Assembly (NCBI GenBank): GCA_030386875.1 | Contig: CM059579.1 | Location: 91,020,253 to 91,084,252, forward strand | Length of the DNA stretch: 64,000 bases | DNA from: Morinoia aosen | Lineage: Eukaryota; Arthropoda; Malacostraca; Amphipoda; Talitridae | Reading direction: 5' to 3' | In this document: positions 54,700-64,000 of the stretch, piece after piece | Layout of the letters: every line of letters begins with the position of its first letter | How positions within the stretch are numbered: position 1 is the stretch's first letter | Translations under genes and position numbers: made by a program | The notes under the pieces: model-generated | Told to the model about the DNA's origin: nothing | Databases searched by the model: none | The model's input: the letters and a program-made list of their open reading frames with translations, nothing else

Positions 54700-55655
54700 C
54701 AAGCATCACCACACACCACCACAGACCCAAGCATCACCACACACCACCACAGAGCCAAGCATCACCACACACCACCACAGAGCCAAGCATCACCACACCC
54801 AACCACAGAGCCAAGCATCACCACACACCACCACAGAGCCACGCATCACCACACACCACCACACAGCCAAGCATCACCAAACACCACCCCAGAGCCAAGC
54901 ATCACCACACAGCAAAACATCACCACACACACCACCACACAGCAAAACATCACCACACACACCACCACAAAGCCAAGCATCCCCACACACCACCACAGAG
55001 CCAAGCATCACCACACACCACCACAGAGCCAAGCATCACCACACACGACCACAGAGCCAAGCATCACCACACCCAACCACAGAACCAAGCATCACCACAC
55101 CCAACCACAGAGCCAAGCATCACCACACACCACCACACAGCCAAACATCACCACACACCACCACAGAGCCAAGCATCACCACGCACACCACCAGAGAGCC
55201 AAGAATCACCACATTCCACCACAGAGCCAAGCATCACCACACACCACCACGAAGCCAAGCATCACCACACAGCAAAACATCACCACACACACCACCACAA
55301 AACCAAGCATCACCACACACCACCACAGAGCCAAGCATCACCACACACCACCACACAGCCAAGCATCACGACACAGCCAAGCATCGCCCCACACCACCAC
55401 ACAGCAAAACATCACCACACACCACCACACAGCCAAACATCACCACACACCACCACACAGCCAAACATCACCACACATCACCACACAGCCAAACATCACC
55501 ACACACCACCACACATCCAAACATCACAACACACCACCACACAGCCAAACATCACCACACACCACCACACAGCCAAACATCACCACACACCACACAGCCA
55601 AACATCACCACACACCACCACACAGCCAAACATCACCACACACCACCACAAGGTA
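54700..55655. repeat. 28-bp tandem array, outer tip of right arm
   Basis: About 33 units of AGCCAAGCATCACCACACA plus CCACCACAG, the reverse complement of the array at 36.76-38.07 kb. It is shorter than its partner by about 350 bp. It borders repeat X copy E directly. Confidence 0.92.
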
Positions 55656-56345
55656 CCATTTAGTATGGAGCCAAAGGGAATGCGGAATCTACGCACAAGG
55701 TGCATAAAAACAATAAGCTAAGACAGAATAATTATAATAATTAGAGGTGTTGATACAACCAACATTAAAGCACGGATACGGGTCCTTTACTGCTCCCCTT
55801 TACGCATGTCATTTGCGAAATAAATATCAATTTAAGAGCTTATCGTGAAAGGTAAGTCTATTGCAAAACAAAGTTACAGAAACATTTAAATTAGGGCATA
55901 AGCATCTATCACACGAAGATAGTTCATCAATTTCTTGACGTCCAATTGGCGTATCAATACCGTCTCGACGGTAGGTTGTTGTAGCGTTCGGCAAGCCTTT
56001 ATACAATTTCTACTATTGATGAGACTTTCACATTCTATGATTAGGTGTTTGACAGTTAGTGTTGAGTTATTGCAAAACTCGCATACTGGTGCGATATCAG
56101 GTATCTCATTGTTCATTAGGTAAGCTAAGACAGAAGTTCATGAAACAAGATAAAAGTTGAAGAAGAAAGTAGGAGGTGCTGCAAAATAGGATAGCAGTGA
56201 ACCGAAAAAAGTTGGTCCGTAACAAAACAAAAAACTTGTTTTATTTCAATAAAAAGAAAGTCTACCTAACCTTTAGCTCGGGACCTCACAAAATTCCCCT
56301 GGGAGCGCTAATTCACATAGGTACAATAGGGTTACACTTAAAATT
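55656..56345 (+). repeat. Repeat X, copy E, split by a LINE-A fragment
   Basis: The first part (GTACCATTTAGTATGGAGCC to GCTAAGACAGAA) and the second part (GTTCATGAAACAAGATAAAA to GGTACAATAGGG) are collinear with copy B once the LINE-A fragment is removed. Confidence 0.82.
55729..56120 (-). mobile_element. LINE-A 3' fragment (5'-truncated copy)
   Basis: Flanked by a perfect 15-bp target duplication TAAGCTAAGACAGAA (55714-55728 and 56121-56135). It encodes the last 76 residues of LINE-A ORF2 (IAPVCEFCNNS..TVKHLIIECESL) and ends in a TAATTATAATAATTA-type tail at the 3' side (lower coordinates). Confidence 0.93.
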
Positions 56346-57811
56346 AGACATTTTAGAGTAAAACTCACGGGGTCTTCACCGGTGTGAAAATTGTGAAATA
56401 AAAACCAAGAAAAACAATGTATGAATAATTAATTTATTGTCCATTCCTACGAAAGTATACATGTATACTAAGTATGAACGCAGCCGTTGCCTTTCAGTAC
56501 TCCCGCTTCGCTAAAAATATTTCGATCCCAGCCATAAAGCCAAATGAAGTATACTTTTGAGGTGACAAATTAGTTCGGAAGAATGCATCAACAGTCAATA
56601 ACGTGATCAAAATATTGAATAAACTGAACCGGTTGATGCCTTTACTATCATTGCCAACGATAAGAGAACATCTCGCGAATTTCAGAGATACGAAAAATTC
56701 TACACTCACCCTCGGATATCGAGTCTAAAATTCGTATTAGATGATTAGATGATGAACCTCTCTAGAAAGTGGAGCCTCAAAATAAGCTAACAAGCAAGCC
56801 GTCAAAGCGGTAAATTACGATTTAAGCTTCCTCATCAGAATGCATCGGCGATCCTTGAAAATGTGCTCTACGAGGTCCCAAACTATGAGCAATTCTACAT
56901 TATTACATTCCTCAATTATCCAACGCAGCATGTAGCTTCACATGAGCACATGACATGGAGTAGAGAGCTGCCTGAATAGGAAAAGTACAAGTATACAATG
57001 AATTCCCGGTCGAGTTGCTTTAAATTCAAAAGGAAAAGTAACTACGCGGGCATTCATTTTTCCAGCATTGGCTGCTACTTCGAACATTGAGGCTTCGGTA
57101 TCAGCAACTTCCACCGACGAGCGTACAGTAGAATGCACACGAAATGACGAGCAAGCACATGGCAGGTAGAATTACACAGGAAAACACGTACTAAGTGCAC
57201 TCAGTTTACCTCCCAGAATATTTGCTGAATAAGGCGAGCTCCTTAACAGTATTTGTTACGTACAGAAAAGTTAGCTATTTACAAAAAGAACACAGTGAGA
57301 CAGTACACAAAAGTTATATTAATGTGAACATCATGTAGGAAATGTTATCCCTCGTTTCCAACTGCCTACCCAAGAACTCCAACATGAAGACACATGCACA
57401 ACAGGGAGTCGGGGATTAATAACAGGCATTTGCTAGCTGTAAAATTACGCAGTATTTCAGTATCATAAATAGAGAGATGCGCAGAAAATTACCTTAGTTT
57501 TTTCAATGGACGTCAGTAATATTTATAATCTTATAATCTGTAAAACTTATTACCTGTTGTATGTGAACTTGTAAAAACGCCCTCATGCAGCAACCTGTTT
57601 ACACCAATGTTGTGATATTGAACTCAAAAATATTCTTCGCTCATGGACAGAGTTTATGTGTACTCACGTAATCGCACTAGATTTTTTTTATACTCTATGC
57701 TCTCGTACTTCCTAAGCTAGTTTTTTCAGACAGTAATATCCCTTAAAGCTTGACTATGTATTTCGTTTTTAAGCTCTATAGTACCTACTTCTTACTGTTT
57801 ACTAATTTTGA
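56346..57811. other. No gene recognised
   Basis: A minus-strand frame at 56709-56494 (RFSLFNILITLLTVDAFF) is hydrophobic and bounded by GT-like sequence, but I recognise no family. It could be the 5' part of LINE-B or unrelated sequence. Confidence 0.35.
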
Positions 57812-59539
57812 ATGACTGATCACCCTGAGATATTCGAGGAAATCAACCCAGATCTCAATCATTTGAACAGAATATATCCAAACCTAAACGACTCTCAAGA
57901 GTGTAGGTATACTAATATATCAAAATTCAACGAAACTATACGAATAACTGACCGAGATTGCTCACTCCTGTGTTGGAACTGTAAGTAACTATCCAAAATT
58001 GGAAGAGATACAATGTACTATTACTGAACTTAAATATAACCTAGACGTGATTTCACCGAAAGCTGGCTAGATGACTCGACTAAAGACATGATTCGATTTG
58101 AAAATTATCATAGTTACCATTCGCTAAGAAAAAACCAGCGGGGCGGAGGCATCAGCACATATATATCTAACCACATAGACTCGAGAACCATAGCAAATGC
58201 AACAATGAATCAGGATCATATAGAACCACTCTTCGTAGAACTGTCTAGAGATGGTAAACGCATTGTGCTTGGAACGGTGTATAGGCCTCCTACAGCCTGT
58301 CCTATATCCTTCCTGAATGAGCTGAACCGTATTATTTCTCAGTTCAATCGGCCCTTATACAATGACATAATAATATGCGGTGACTTCAATTATGATCTAC
58401 TGAAACATGAAAGCTATGAACCAATCTCTAATTTCCTAACAACCTTTCAGTCTCAATCCTTCCTTCCGATCATTACAAAGCCTACACGAATAACCTCAGA
58501 GTGTGCTACGCTGCTTGACAATATCTTTATGACAGACCCAAGTGATTTTCTTGCTGGAATAATTACTTCTGACTTATCAGATCACTTCCCAGTTTTTCTT
58601 ATTAAGGAAAATGTCTATATTGCTTGCACCAAGGCACGGGCTGAAACTTACTCATATCGTAAAATAAACGAATCAAATCTTGAAGAAATGCGCACCCTTC
58701 TAGAGGAATCAATGCCTACATTGCACATCTCTCAACAAAACAATAATGCTACGAGCATTGATGAAGCAGTAGTAAAGTTGACTGAAACTATAATGATCGC
58801 ATACAATCAGTGTTGCCCAATTGTAACTCGTACAGTTACCCCGAAAAATAAACAAAAGCCCTGGATTACTATAGACATCGTGATAAATATAAAGAAACGT
58901 CAAGCGTACCTAGCCCTCCTTTGCGAAGGGCGAATATCTAGAGAAACATATAACCGATTCAGAAACTATGTAACAAACCAGATAAGAACATCAAAAAAGA
59001 ACTACTTTACGCTCAAGTTTACTCAATTCAAAACTGACGTTAAAAAGACTTGGCATCTCCTCAACTCTTGCTGTAAACCGAATAATGCCGATAAAAAGAA
59101 AATTGAATATGTTATTCAAGATAATGTAAAATACCATGAGATGAAAGAAATTGCTAATCACTTTAACAACTTCTTCGTAAACGTATGGAAAACTATAGCT
59201 GATGGTTTTCCAAGTGAACCTACTGATCACCTGGAATTTATAGATCATAGTCGAGAACCAAACTCCTTTTTCTTTACGCCTACAAACTCCTCCGATGTAA
59301 TTACGTGCATAAACAACATGAAAAATAATTCGAGTGGGTTACAAACGTTTCCGACTAAAGTACTTAAAGTTATTGCTGACATTATAGCCACGCTGATATC
59401 AAATATCATTAACCAGTCTCGCTTACTAGGCACTTTCCCGAACTCCCTCAAAGTTGCTAGAGTAACCCCTATCTTTAAAAGTGGTGAAAAAAACCTGTGT
59501 AAACAATTATCGACCTATCTCCGTACTACCAATTATTAG
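57812..59539 (+). pseudogene. LINE-B ORF2: endonuclease and linker
   Basis: The start is broken by frameshifts and a stop between about 57.97 and 58.08 kb. From 58088 it runs open for 483 codons. The EEP endonuclease motifs GTVYRPP, ICGDFNYDLL, TLLDNIFMTD and LSDHFPVF are present. The linker contains KNKQKPWIT and ends in ARVTPIFKSGEK. The frame is then lost in an A-run (AAAAAAA near 59487-59493), where one extra A would explain the switch to the RT frame. Confidence 0.82.
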
Positions 59540-60473
59540 CAAAGTATTCGAAAAGATTGTGTATAAAAAAGTGTACTCTTATTTTGAACAAAAGATATTT
59601 CTTTACGATAAACAATACGGCTTTCGCTCTAAAAAATCAACAACACAGGCTATATTAAATCATTTACAATTGCTCTATTCTAATAGAGATGAAGGAAAGC
59701 CTGTCTTCTCTATATTTCTTCACATTCGAAAAGCATTCGATTGTGTGGACCATAAAATACTACTCTCGAAACTACACTGGTATGGCATTCGAGGGATTGC
59801 GCATGATTGGTTCAGATCATACCTAACAAATCGGAAGCAATACGTTGTCATTGACGACGCAAAATCAGACCCACAGACAATTAGCCATGGAGTTCCACAA
59901 GGATCTGTTCTTGGGCCTCTCCTGTTTCTGATTTTTATCAATGAAATTGTAAAATCTACATCATTCTTCAAATTCATACCTTTTCTCGATGAAAGTACGC
60001 TTGCTGCGGTCCTTCCGAACCAAAATCCTTCTATGATTGTGGAGAGTATAAATAATGAACTTCATAAGGTTTCATCGTGGCTCAAAGCTAATAAAATAAG
60101 CCTTAATATTGATAAAACAAATTATATTACATTCTCATGCAAGGAAGATGTATCTCTCTCATGCATTAAAATTGGCGAAGGTGAAATCGAAGAAACCAAC
60201 TCATGTAAATTTCTGGGCATCATAATAGATAAACATCTGACCTTCAAAGAGCACATCACTCATATTAGTTCTAAATTATCAAAATCCATCGGAATCCTAA
60301 ATAAAGTTAAAAATTTTCTACCTGAAACAGCTTTACAAATGCTCTACCGAACGCTCATTTCTCCATACTTGCAATACGGAATAGAAGCATGGCACGGAAC
60401 TGATAAAAATAAAACCAACAAAATTTTTACTCTGCAGAAAAGAGCTGTCAGAGCGGTAAAAAACCTAGAATAA
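59481..60473 (+). pseudogene. LINE-B ORF2: reverse transcriptase with lost catalytic residues
   Basis: NNYRPISVLPIISKVFEKIV, GFRSKKSTTQAI, motif A IFLHIRKAFDCVDH, motif B HGVPQGSVLGPLLF, motif C FLDESTLAA, then KFLGIIIDKHLTFKEHI. The first catalytic Asp of motif A is His, and the FADD box reads FLDE, so two of the three metal-binding acids have changed. It ends at a TAA at 60471. The C-terminal piece continues in another frame. Confidence 0.85.
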
Positions 60474-60602
60474 AATGCTCACACAAATGATTATTTCAAA
60501 AATTTATAAATACTTAAACTTTCGGATCTCTACAAAATCTCCAGCTGTAATTTCATTTACAAAACATTAAGAAATGATGGCGACAATAGCCAAAGACAAT
60601 TA

Positions 60603-60809
60603 TTGACTGCGCAAACTGGTCATCACGACCATTTAACTCGAAATAGAAGTAAATTCATGCTTCCTTATTTTTCAAAGGCCCGGTCGCAACACAGTATACT
60701 CTTCGTTGGAACCAAAACTTGGAACTCTATACCTGCGGAGATCCGTAAATGTAATTCGTACAAAGTTTTCAAAAGACATCTTGAGTCTCACTTCCTATCA
60801 GAATACTAG
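60603..60809 (+). pseudogene. LINE-B ORF2 C-terminus
   Basis: Encodes KARSQHSILFVGTKTWNSI, then HLESHFLSEY and the stop. This closely matches the truncated copy at 34.36-34.48 kb on the other strand. The similarity shows that the TAG following SEY is the natural end. Confidence 0.82.
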
Positions 60810-61232
60810 TCGTGTAAGATCACCATGTCAAATCTTGCCTCCTACATGTAACTAATGATAATGTAATAATGTAACTTGCTTTGGGTAACATAACCGATCT
60901 TCAGTCTGCTCTTGAATCGTTTTATCGAACATACTGTTAAATATAGCCGATTTGACCTATATTGTAAAATACAGCATAAAATATCGAGTTAATTATCTCA
61001 ATGATCAGTCTTATGCGAAACTAGGTTAAGTGAACTAGGTTAAACATTATTGTACACCTAAGAATAACGTGATGATAGGATGCCCTTGAAGTCGCTGAAC
61101 TTGTTCGGGCCCACAGGTAGCTATACTCAAATTTGACCATTGTACTAGACTTAAGAAACATTCTACCTCTGTATCACCTGTGGTAAATAAATTGTTTGAA
61201 TTGTTTAAATTGTTTAAATTACATTAACTAGG

Positions 61233-62330
61233 TTATAAGTTGGCAAGTTAGAAAGTTATTTAGTAATGTCATTCGCAGACACACAACTGCGTAGCCTTGC
61301 GACAACGCGCTCCCTGCTACCGCAACCAAGTTCCATTTAGGTGCATTACCTGCTGATAAATTTATGGTCAAGTAATTGACAGAAGTTAACGCATCGCACT
61401 AAAGATTGAAAGCTCGTATTTCTCAAAAATGACTGTGAAAAAATTAAATCTGCATGAATGGCGTCAACCTTCAGCGACGTCTTCTAATAACCAATGTATC
61501 GCAAAGGCTTATTACAAATATACTAAGTTATTTGAGGGGAAGATACGGCTCAAAAAAAAAATCTTTAGTACGTTCGTGAAACGCAGCAAGCGTTCGTATC
61601 CTACGAACGGATTCGGAGACTCGGTCGAGTTCTTCCCTGGCTAAGAAAAAACTAACCTTGTCTCATGATTACTTACATATGCTAAAACTATTCACAAAAT
61701 AATATCAAGACAGGCTCAATGGCATCAGCTGCCTCAGGTAAAGCTAAGGTATAGCACCATCCTATTTTCAGGGCTTCCACTTACTGAAGGACTACTCGAG
61801 GTTAATACAAGACTTATCGAGGCACACTGATATTGATGTGTTAGTAAACGCCACATTCCAGTGAAGGAAAGGCGTCTTTGGTCCCACCATAATAATGTAT
61901 GGCGAATGGCAGTGAAAACTATATTTGAAGGCGCGGTTGAAGGCCAACGGAACGTCAAGTGATTCATAACACCGGACACAGGAGCAAAAAGGGACGAGAC
62001 CAGTAAATAGAAGAACTTCTCTCAAATGACTCTAGAAATTGTACTTCACAAGGATTTAACACCTGTACATAAAAATCATCAACAACTTCTTTAGAAAAAT
62101 AAAATAAGGCAATATCCATAACTTCACACGGACCTCCAAAACTTTTTTTCAGTACGAACTAATCCACTACCCGGTCTAGTCAACGTAAACAGAAATATTG
62201 ATAACGTCAAAGAAAAGAAATAAGGTGGGCAACAAGTCTCCTTATCAATTCCGTAAAATTAACACTCCTTAGTCGGACTATCATTAAGAATTTAAAGACG
62301 AAGAATACAGCACGGATAGGTATCATTTTT
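61233..62330. other. No gene recognised
   Basis: Short ORFs only (71 codons at 61429-61644, 81 on the minus strand near 61.9 kb), without domain or repeat support. Confidence 0.45.
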
Positions 62331-62381
62331 AATAGAATTTAGCGAAACTAAATTATAAAAATCTTTAATTAGTCAGTTTTA

Positions 62382-62411
62382 AACGTTTCGGAGACCAGCT
62401 CCATCTTCAGT
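62382..62411 (-). ncRNA. Hammerhead-ribozyme-like core of PLE-B
   Basis: On the minus strand CTGAAGA, a GGAG/CTCC 4-bp stem with a five-base loop, and GAAAC are spaced as in the hammerhead core. A short GTTT/AAAC stem III follows. This is the position where Penelope elements are known to carry hammerhead motifs. A clear U-H cleavage site and stem I were not found, so it may be decayed. Confidence 0.45.
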
Positions 62412-62497
62412 AAGTCTGAAAGCATAAAAAACAAAATTGGTTAGTTCATGACGACAGTAAGAAAAAGTGACAAAGTGATCAGTACTAGAAAAAAAAA

Positions 62498-63301
62498 TTA
62501 TACAAAAATTTCTAAAGGATATGAACTATTGGCACTATTTAAAGGTGGCTTCTCTTTTGCAATGTAAAGGGATTCCAAAATGCGCAAATCTAACTCGTTA
62601 GGAGCAGAACATAAAATAGAAAAATTATCCTCGGAAATACGGCTGCTACACTGTTCGGCATGAAGGCGGATTGATGAATGAGGAGGTTGAGCTAAAGGTC
62701 TCCCGGTACGAAAGCTAACTCCGCGGTGCTGGGCAATCCTAACGTAAAAAGGCAGCGTCGTCATGCCGACGTAGCCAGACGTAGACTGTACGCAACTAAA
62801 TTTATATACCTGGGATGCCCGCATCCGCTTAGGAATCCTATCTTTGTACCGAAAGAAAGAACCAACTCGCAGCAGATTTACCGTAATTACATTTAATTTT
62901 ACCGCAGGAAAGTGGTGTTTAAAAAGGTTTTCAATATCCCGGGACATCTTGCTCGTAAAATCACCAAAATATGGAAATACGCAGTAGAGCTGTTGCACCG
63001 AATCGGCGACATCATTAATACCGGAATATTTCTTGGCTAAAATTTTTTTAATAAGAGCATGAACCATAGAGGAAGGGAATCCGTTTTTACAAAAAAATGA
63101 GACTAAAAAATTAAATTCAGCAGGAAGATCCACAAAACTAGAACAAATGTTATAGACACGATTTAACAAGGTTTTAATCGCATTAATTTTGAAACTATTG
63201 TTACAGTTGCTGTAGAAACTCATGCCCAACCCAGTAAAAGTAGCCTTACGAAAAACTGAAGTAGTGAAAGCTTTACCTACTCGAGTAATTTTTGAGTCCA
63301 A
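62498..63301 (-). pseudogene. PLE-B RT C-terminus, linker and GIY-YIG endonuclease
   Basis: 267 codons are open and continuous with about 15 more upstream. The RT thumb/linker part (VFRKATFTGLGMSFYSNCNN) comes first, then the linker, then the endonuclease. VYKFSCVQSTSGYVGMTT is the GIY-YIG pair, IAQHRGVSFRTGRPL carries the conserved Arg/His, and SSIRLHAEQC, FSILCSAPN and LRILESLYIAKEKPPLN (catalytic Glu) follow. The endonuclease residues look intact, but the RT core is missing. Confidence 0.85.
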
Positions 63302-63345
63302 AAAAGATAACGAGCCACAATTTTCAATTTCGATTGTAAATTTTA

Positions 63346-64000
63346 TTGTAAATCCTTATTAATCACAAGGATTCAAAAATGATTTTGTTGGGTTGTGAGT
63401 AGAAAAATTTCATGTGACATAAGAATATTATATTTTTCATAATTTGCAGCAAGTACACGAGCCAAACTGAACAAAATTTACTAAGGAAGAAAGCTCCTCG
63501 GTTCGTATCAGGTAACCGAGCTTCTGAAAACATGAACGTTGTAGCACAATCACGAGTGTCAATTTCTTTTAAAGACGGTTACATTCCGCTTCACATCGTC
63601 GCTTTCTGGTCGAGAGATCACACGAAGCATTACTACTAAGACAGACATAAAATACTGCACCGACGATAAAAGAACTCTCGCGCAGCCGACAAAATCCCTC
63701 CACTACCATCATAGGAGCTCAATATAACTATGAAGGTCGGAAGATAACTATGTCCAGTTCACAAGTATCTGGGACAGAAATTGCTTATTCTTAGAGATTC
63801 TCAGCAATCACAATCACTGAAAAGTTAGGCAGGGATTTGGATTTCAATGAAGGTTAGAGAATAAATCACATTCCCTGCTGCATATTCAGATCCAATGCTG
63901 TTTGAAAAAATAAGCAGCGACAATGCTAAATAAGAAACAATTCAACGAAACGAATAATCGAATAGTGCTGATTGTTCACTGCAACACTAACTGAGGGTGC
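63346..64000. other. No gene recognised
   Basis: AT-rich flank of PLE-B to the window edge. No RT core, other element or ORF could be identified. Confidence 0.45.

Larger units (their letters stand above)
43655..55655. repeat. Giant inverted repeat, right arm
   Basis: Reverse-complement partner of 36757-42848. It is interrupted once, by the Gypsy element at 46608-54151. It ends outward in the mirror 28-bp tandem array. Without the insertions both arms are about 4.5-4.8 kb. Apart from the Gypsy element it contains no convincing gene. Confidence 0.9.
57812..61232 (+). mobile_element. LINE-B copy 1: Jockey/CR1-type LINE, inactive
   Basis: ORF2 can be followed from an ATG at 57812 (MTDHPEIFEEINPDLNHLN) through endonuclease (to about 58.65 kb), RT (59.48-60.47 kb) and the C-terminus (to 60809). 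A 3' UTR follows, ending in an AATTGTTTAAATTGTTT tail near 61.2 kb. The copy at 33.63-34.58 kb matches its 3' part. There are several frame breaks and catalytic losses. No RNase H domain is seen. ORF1 was not found. Confidence 0.85.
62335..63345 (-). mobile_element. PLE-B: 5'-truncated Penelope-like element
   Basis: On the minus strand the element starts in the last part of the RT (FTIEIENCGSLSFLDSKI, where LSFLD is the conserved block after the palm). It continues through the linker and GIY-YIG domain to the stop at 62498, then a 3' UTR with a hammerhead-like core and an ATTTTTATAATTTAG end. The RT palm is absent from the 650 bp that follow in the window, consistent with 5' truncation. Confidence 0.82.

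Noticed and set aside
36757..55655. Palindrome as an assembly artefact
   Set aside because: The arms differ by many substitutions and small indels and carry different insertions, which a duplicated contig would not show. Long reads would still be the final proof.

Overview
This is a eukaryotic window, most likely from an arthropod genome with many repeats. A decapod crustacean is a reasonable guess, but only from the mix of element types and the large introns. It contains no bacterial operons, rRNA or CRISPR. The only host gene I recognise is a partial, intron-rich kinesin-14 (KIFC1/Ncd type) on the minus strand at 24.6-31.3 kb. Four exons give the basic tail, the coiled coil and the neck, but no motor-domain exon was found. 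Almost everything else is mobile DNA of different ages, often nested.

Layout. 1-2.05 kb: three abutting minisatellites (21, 18 and 16 bp). 2.3-2.87 kb: a diverged ~300-bp duplication. 2.88-4.97 kb: a decayed Penelope-like element (PLE-A), with a tRNA-derived SINE (SINE-A) at its end. 6.0 kb: a second SINE type (SINE-B) beside two TGACGTCA palindromes. 8.47-15.35 kb: a nearly full-length I/Jockey-type LINE (LINE-A, minus), whose ORF1 carries a duplicated RNA-binding/zinc-knuckle module. 15.6-23.5 kb: a five-exon P-element-like (THAP) transposase pseudogene, minus, with intron phases that agree. 25.3-27.77 kb: a dead hAT transposon with a perfect 8-bp target duplication, inside a kinesin intron. 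31.34-32.58 kb: a 5'-truncated LINE (LINE-C). 33.63-34.58 kb: a 5'-truncated LINE-B with a SINE-A nested in it. 34.83-35.38 kb: a 547-bp MITE.

35.4-55.7 kb is dominated by one very large inverted repeat. The left arm is ~36.76-42.85 kb, the spacer is 806 bp, and the right arm is 43.65-55.65 kb. The outer tip of each arm is the same 28-bp tandem array, which recalls Foldback-type elements. Each arm was invaded separately. The left arm holds a 1,272-bp TIR element. The right arm holds a 7.5-kb Gypsy/Ty3 LTR element with an open pol and a canonical -1 frameshift signal. In each case the other arm preserves the empty site.

55.73-56.12 kb: a short LINE-A 3' copy with a perfect 15-bp target duplication, inside an unclassified repeat (repeat X, five copies in the window). 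57.8-61.23 kb: a degenerate LINE-B. 62.3-63.35 kb: a second PLE fragment (PLE-B), with a GIY-YIG domain and a hammerhead-like RNA core downstream.

All calls rest on reading the sequence and on family knowledge. No database search was made. Arm and repeat limits read by eye may be off by a few bases unless target duplications fix them.
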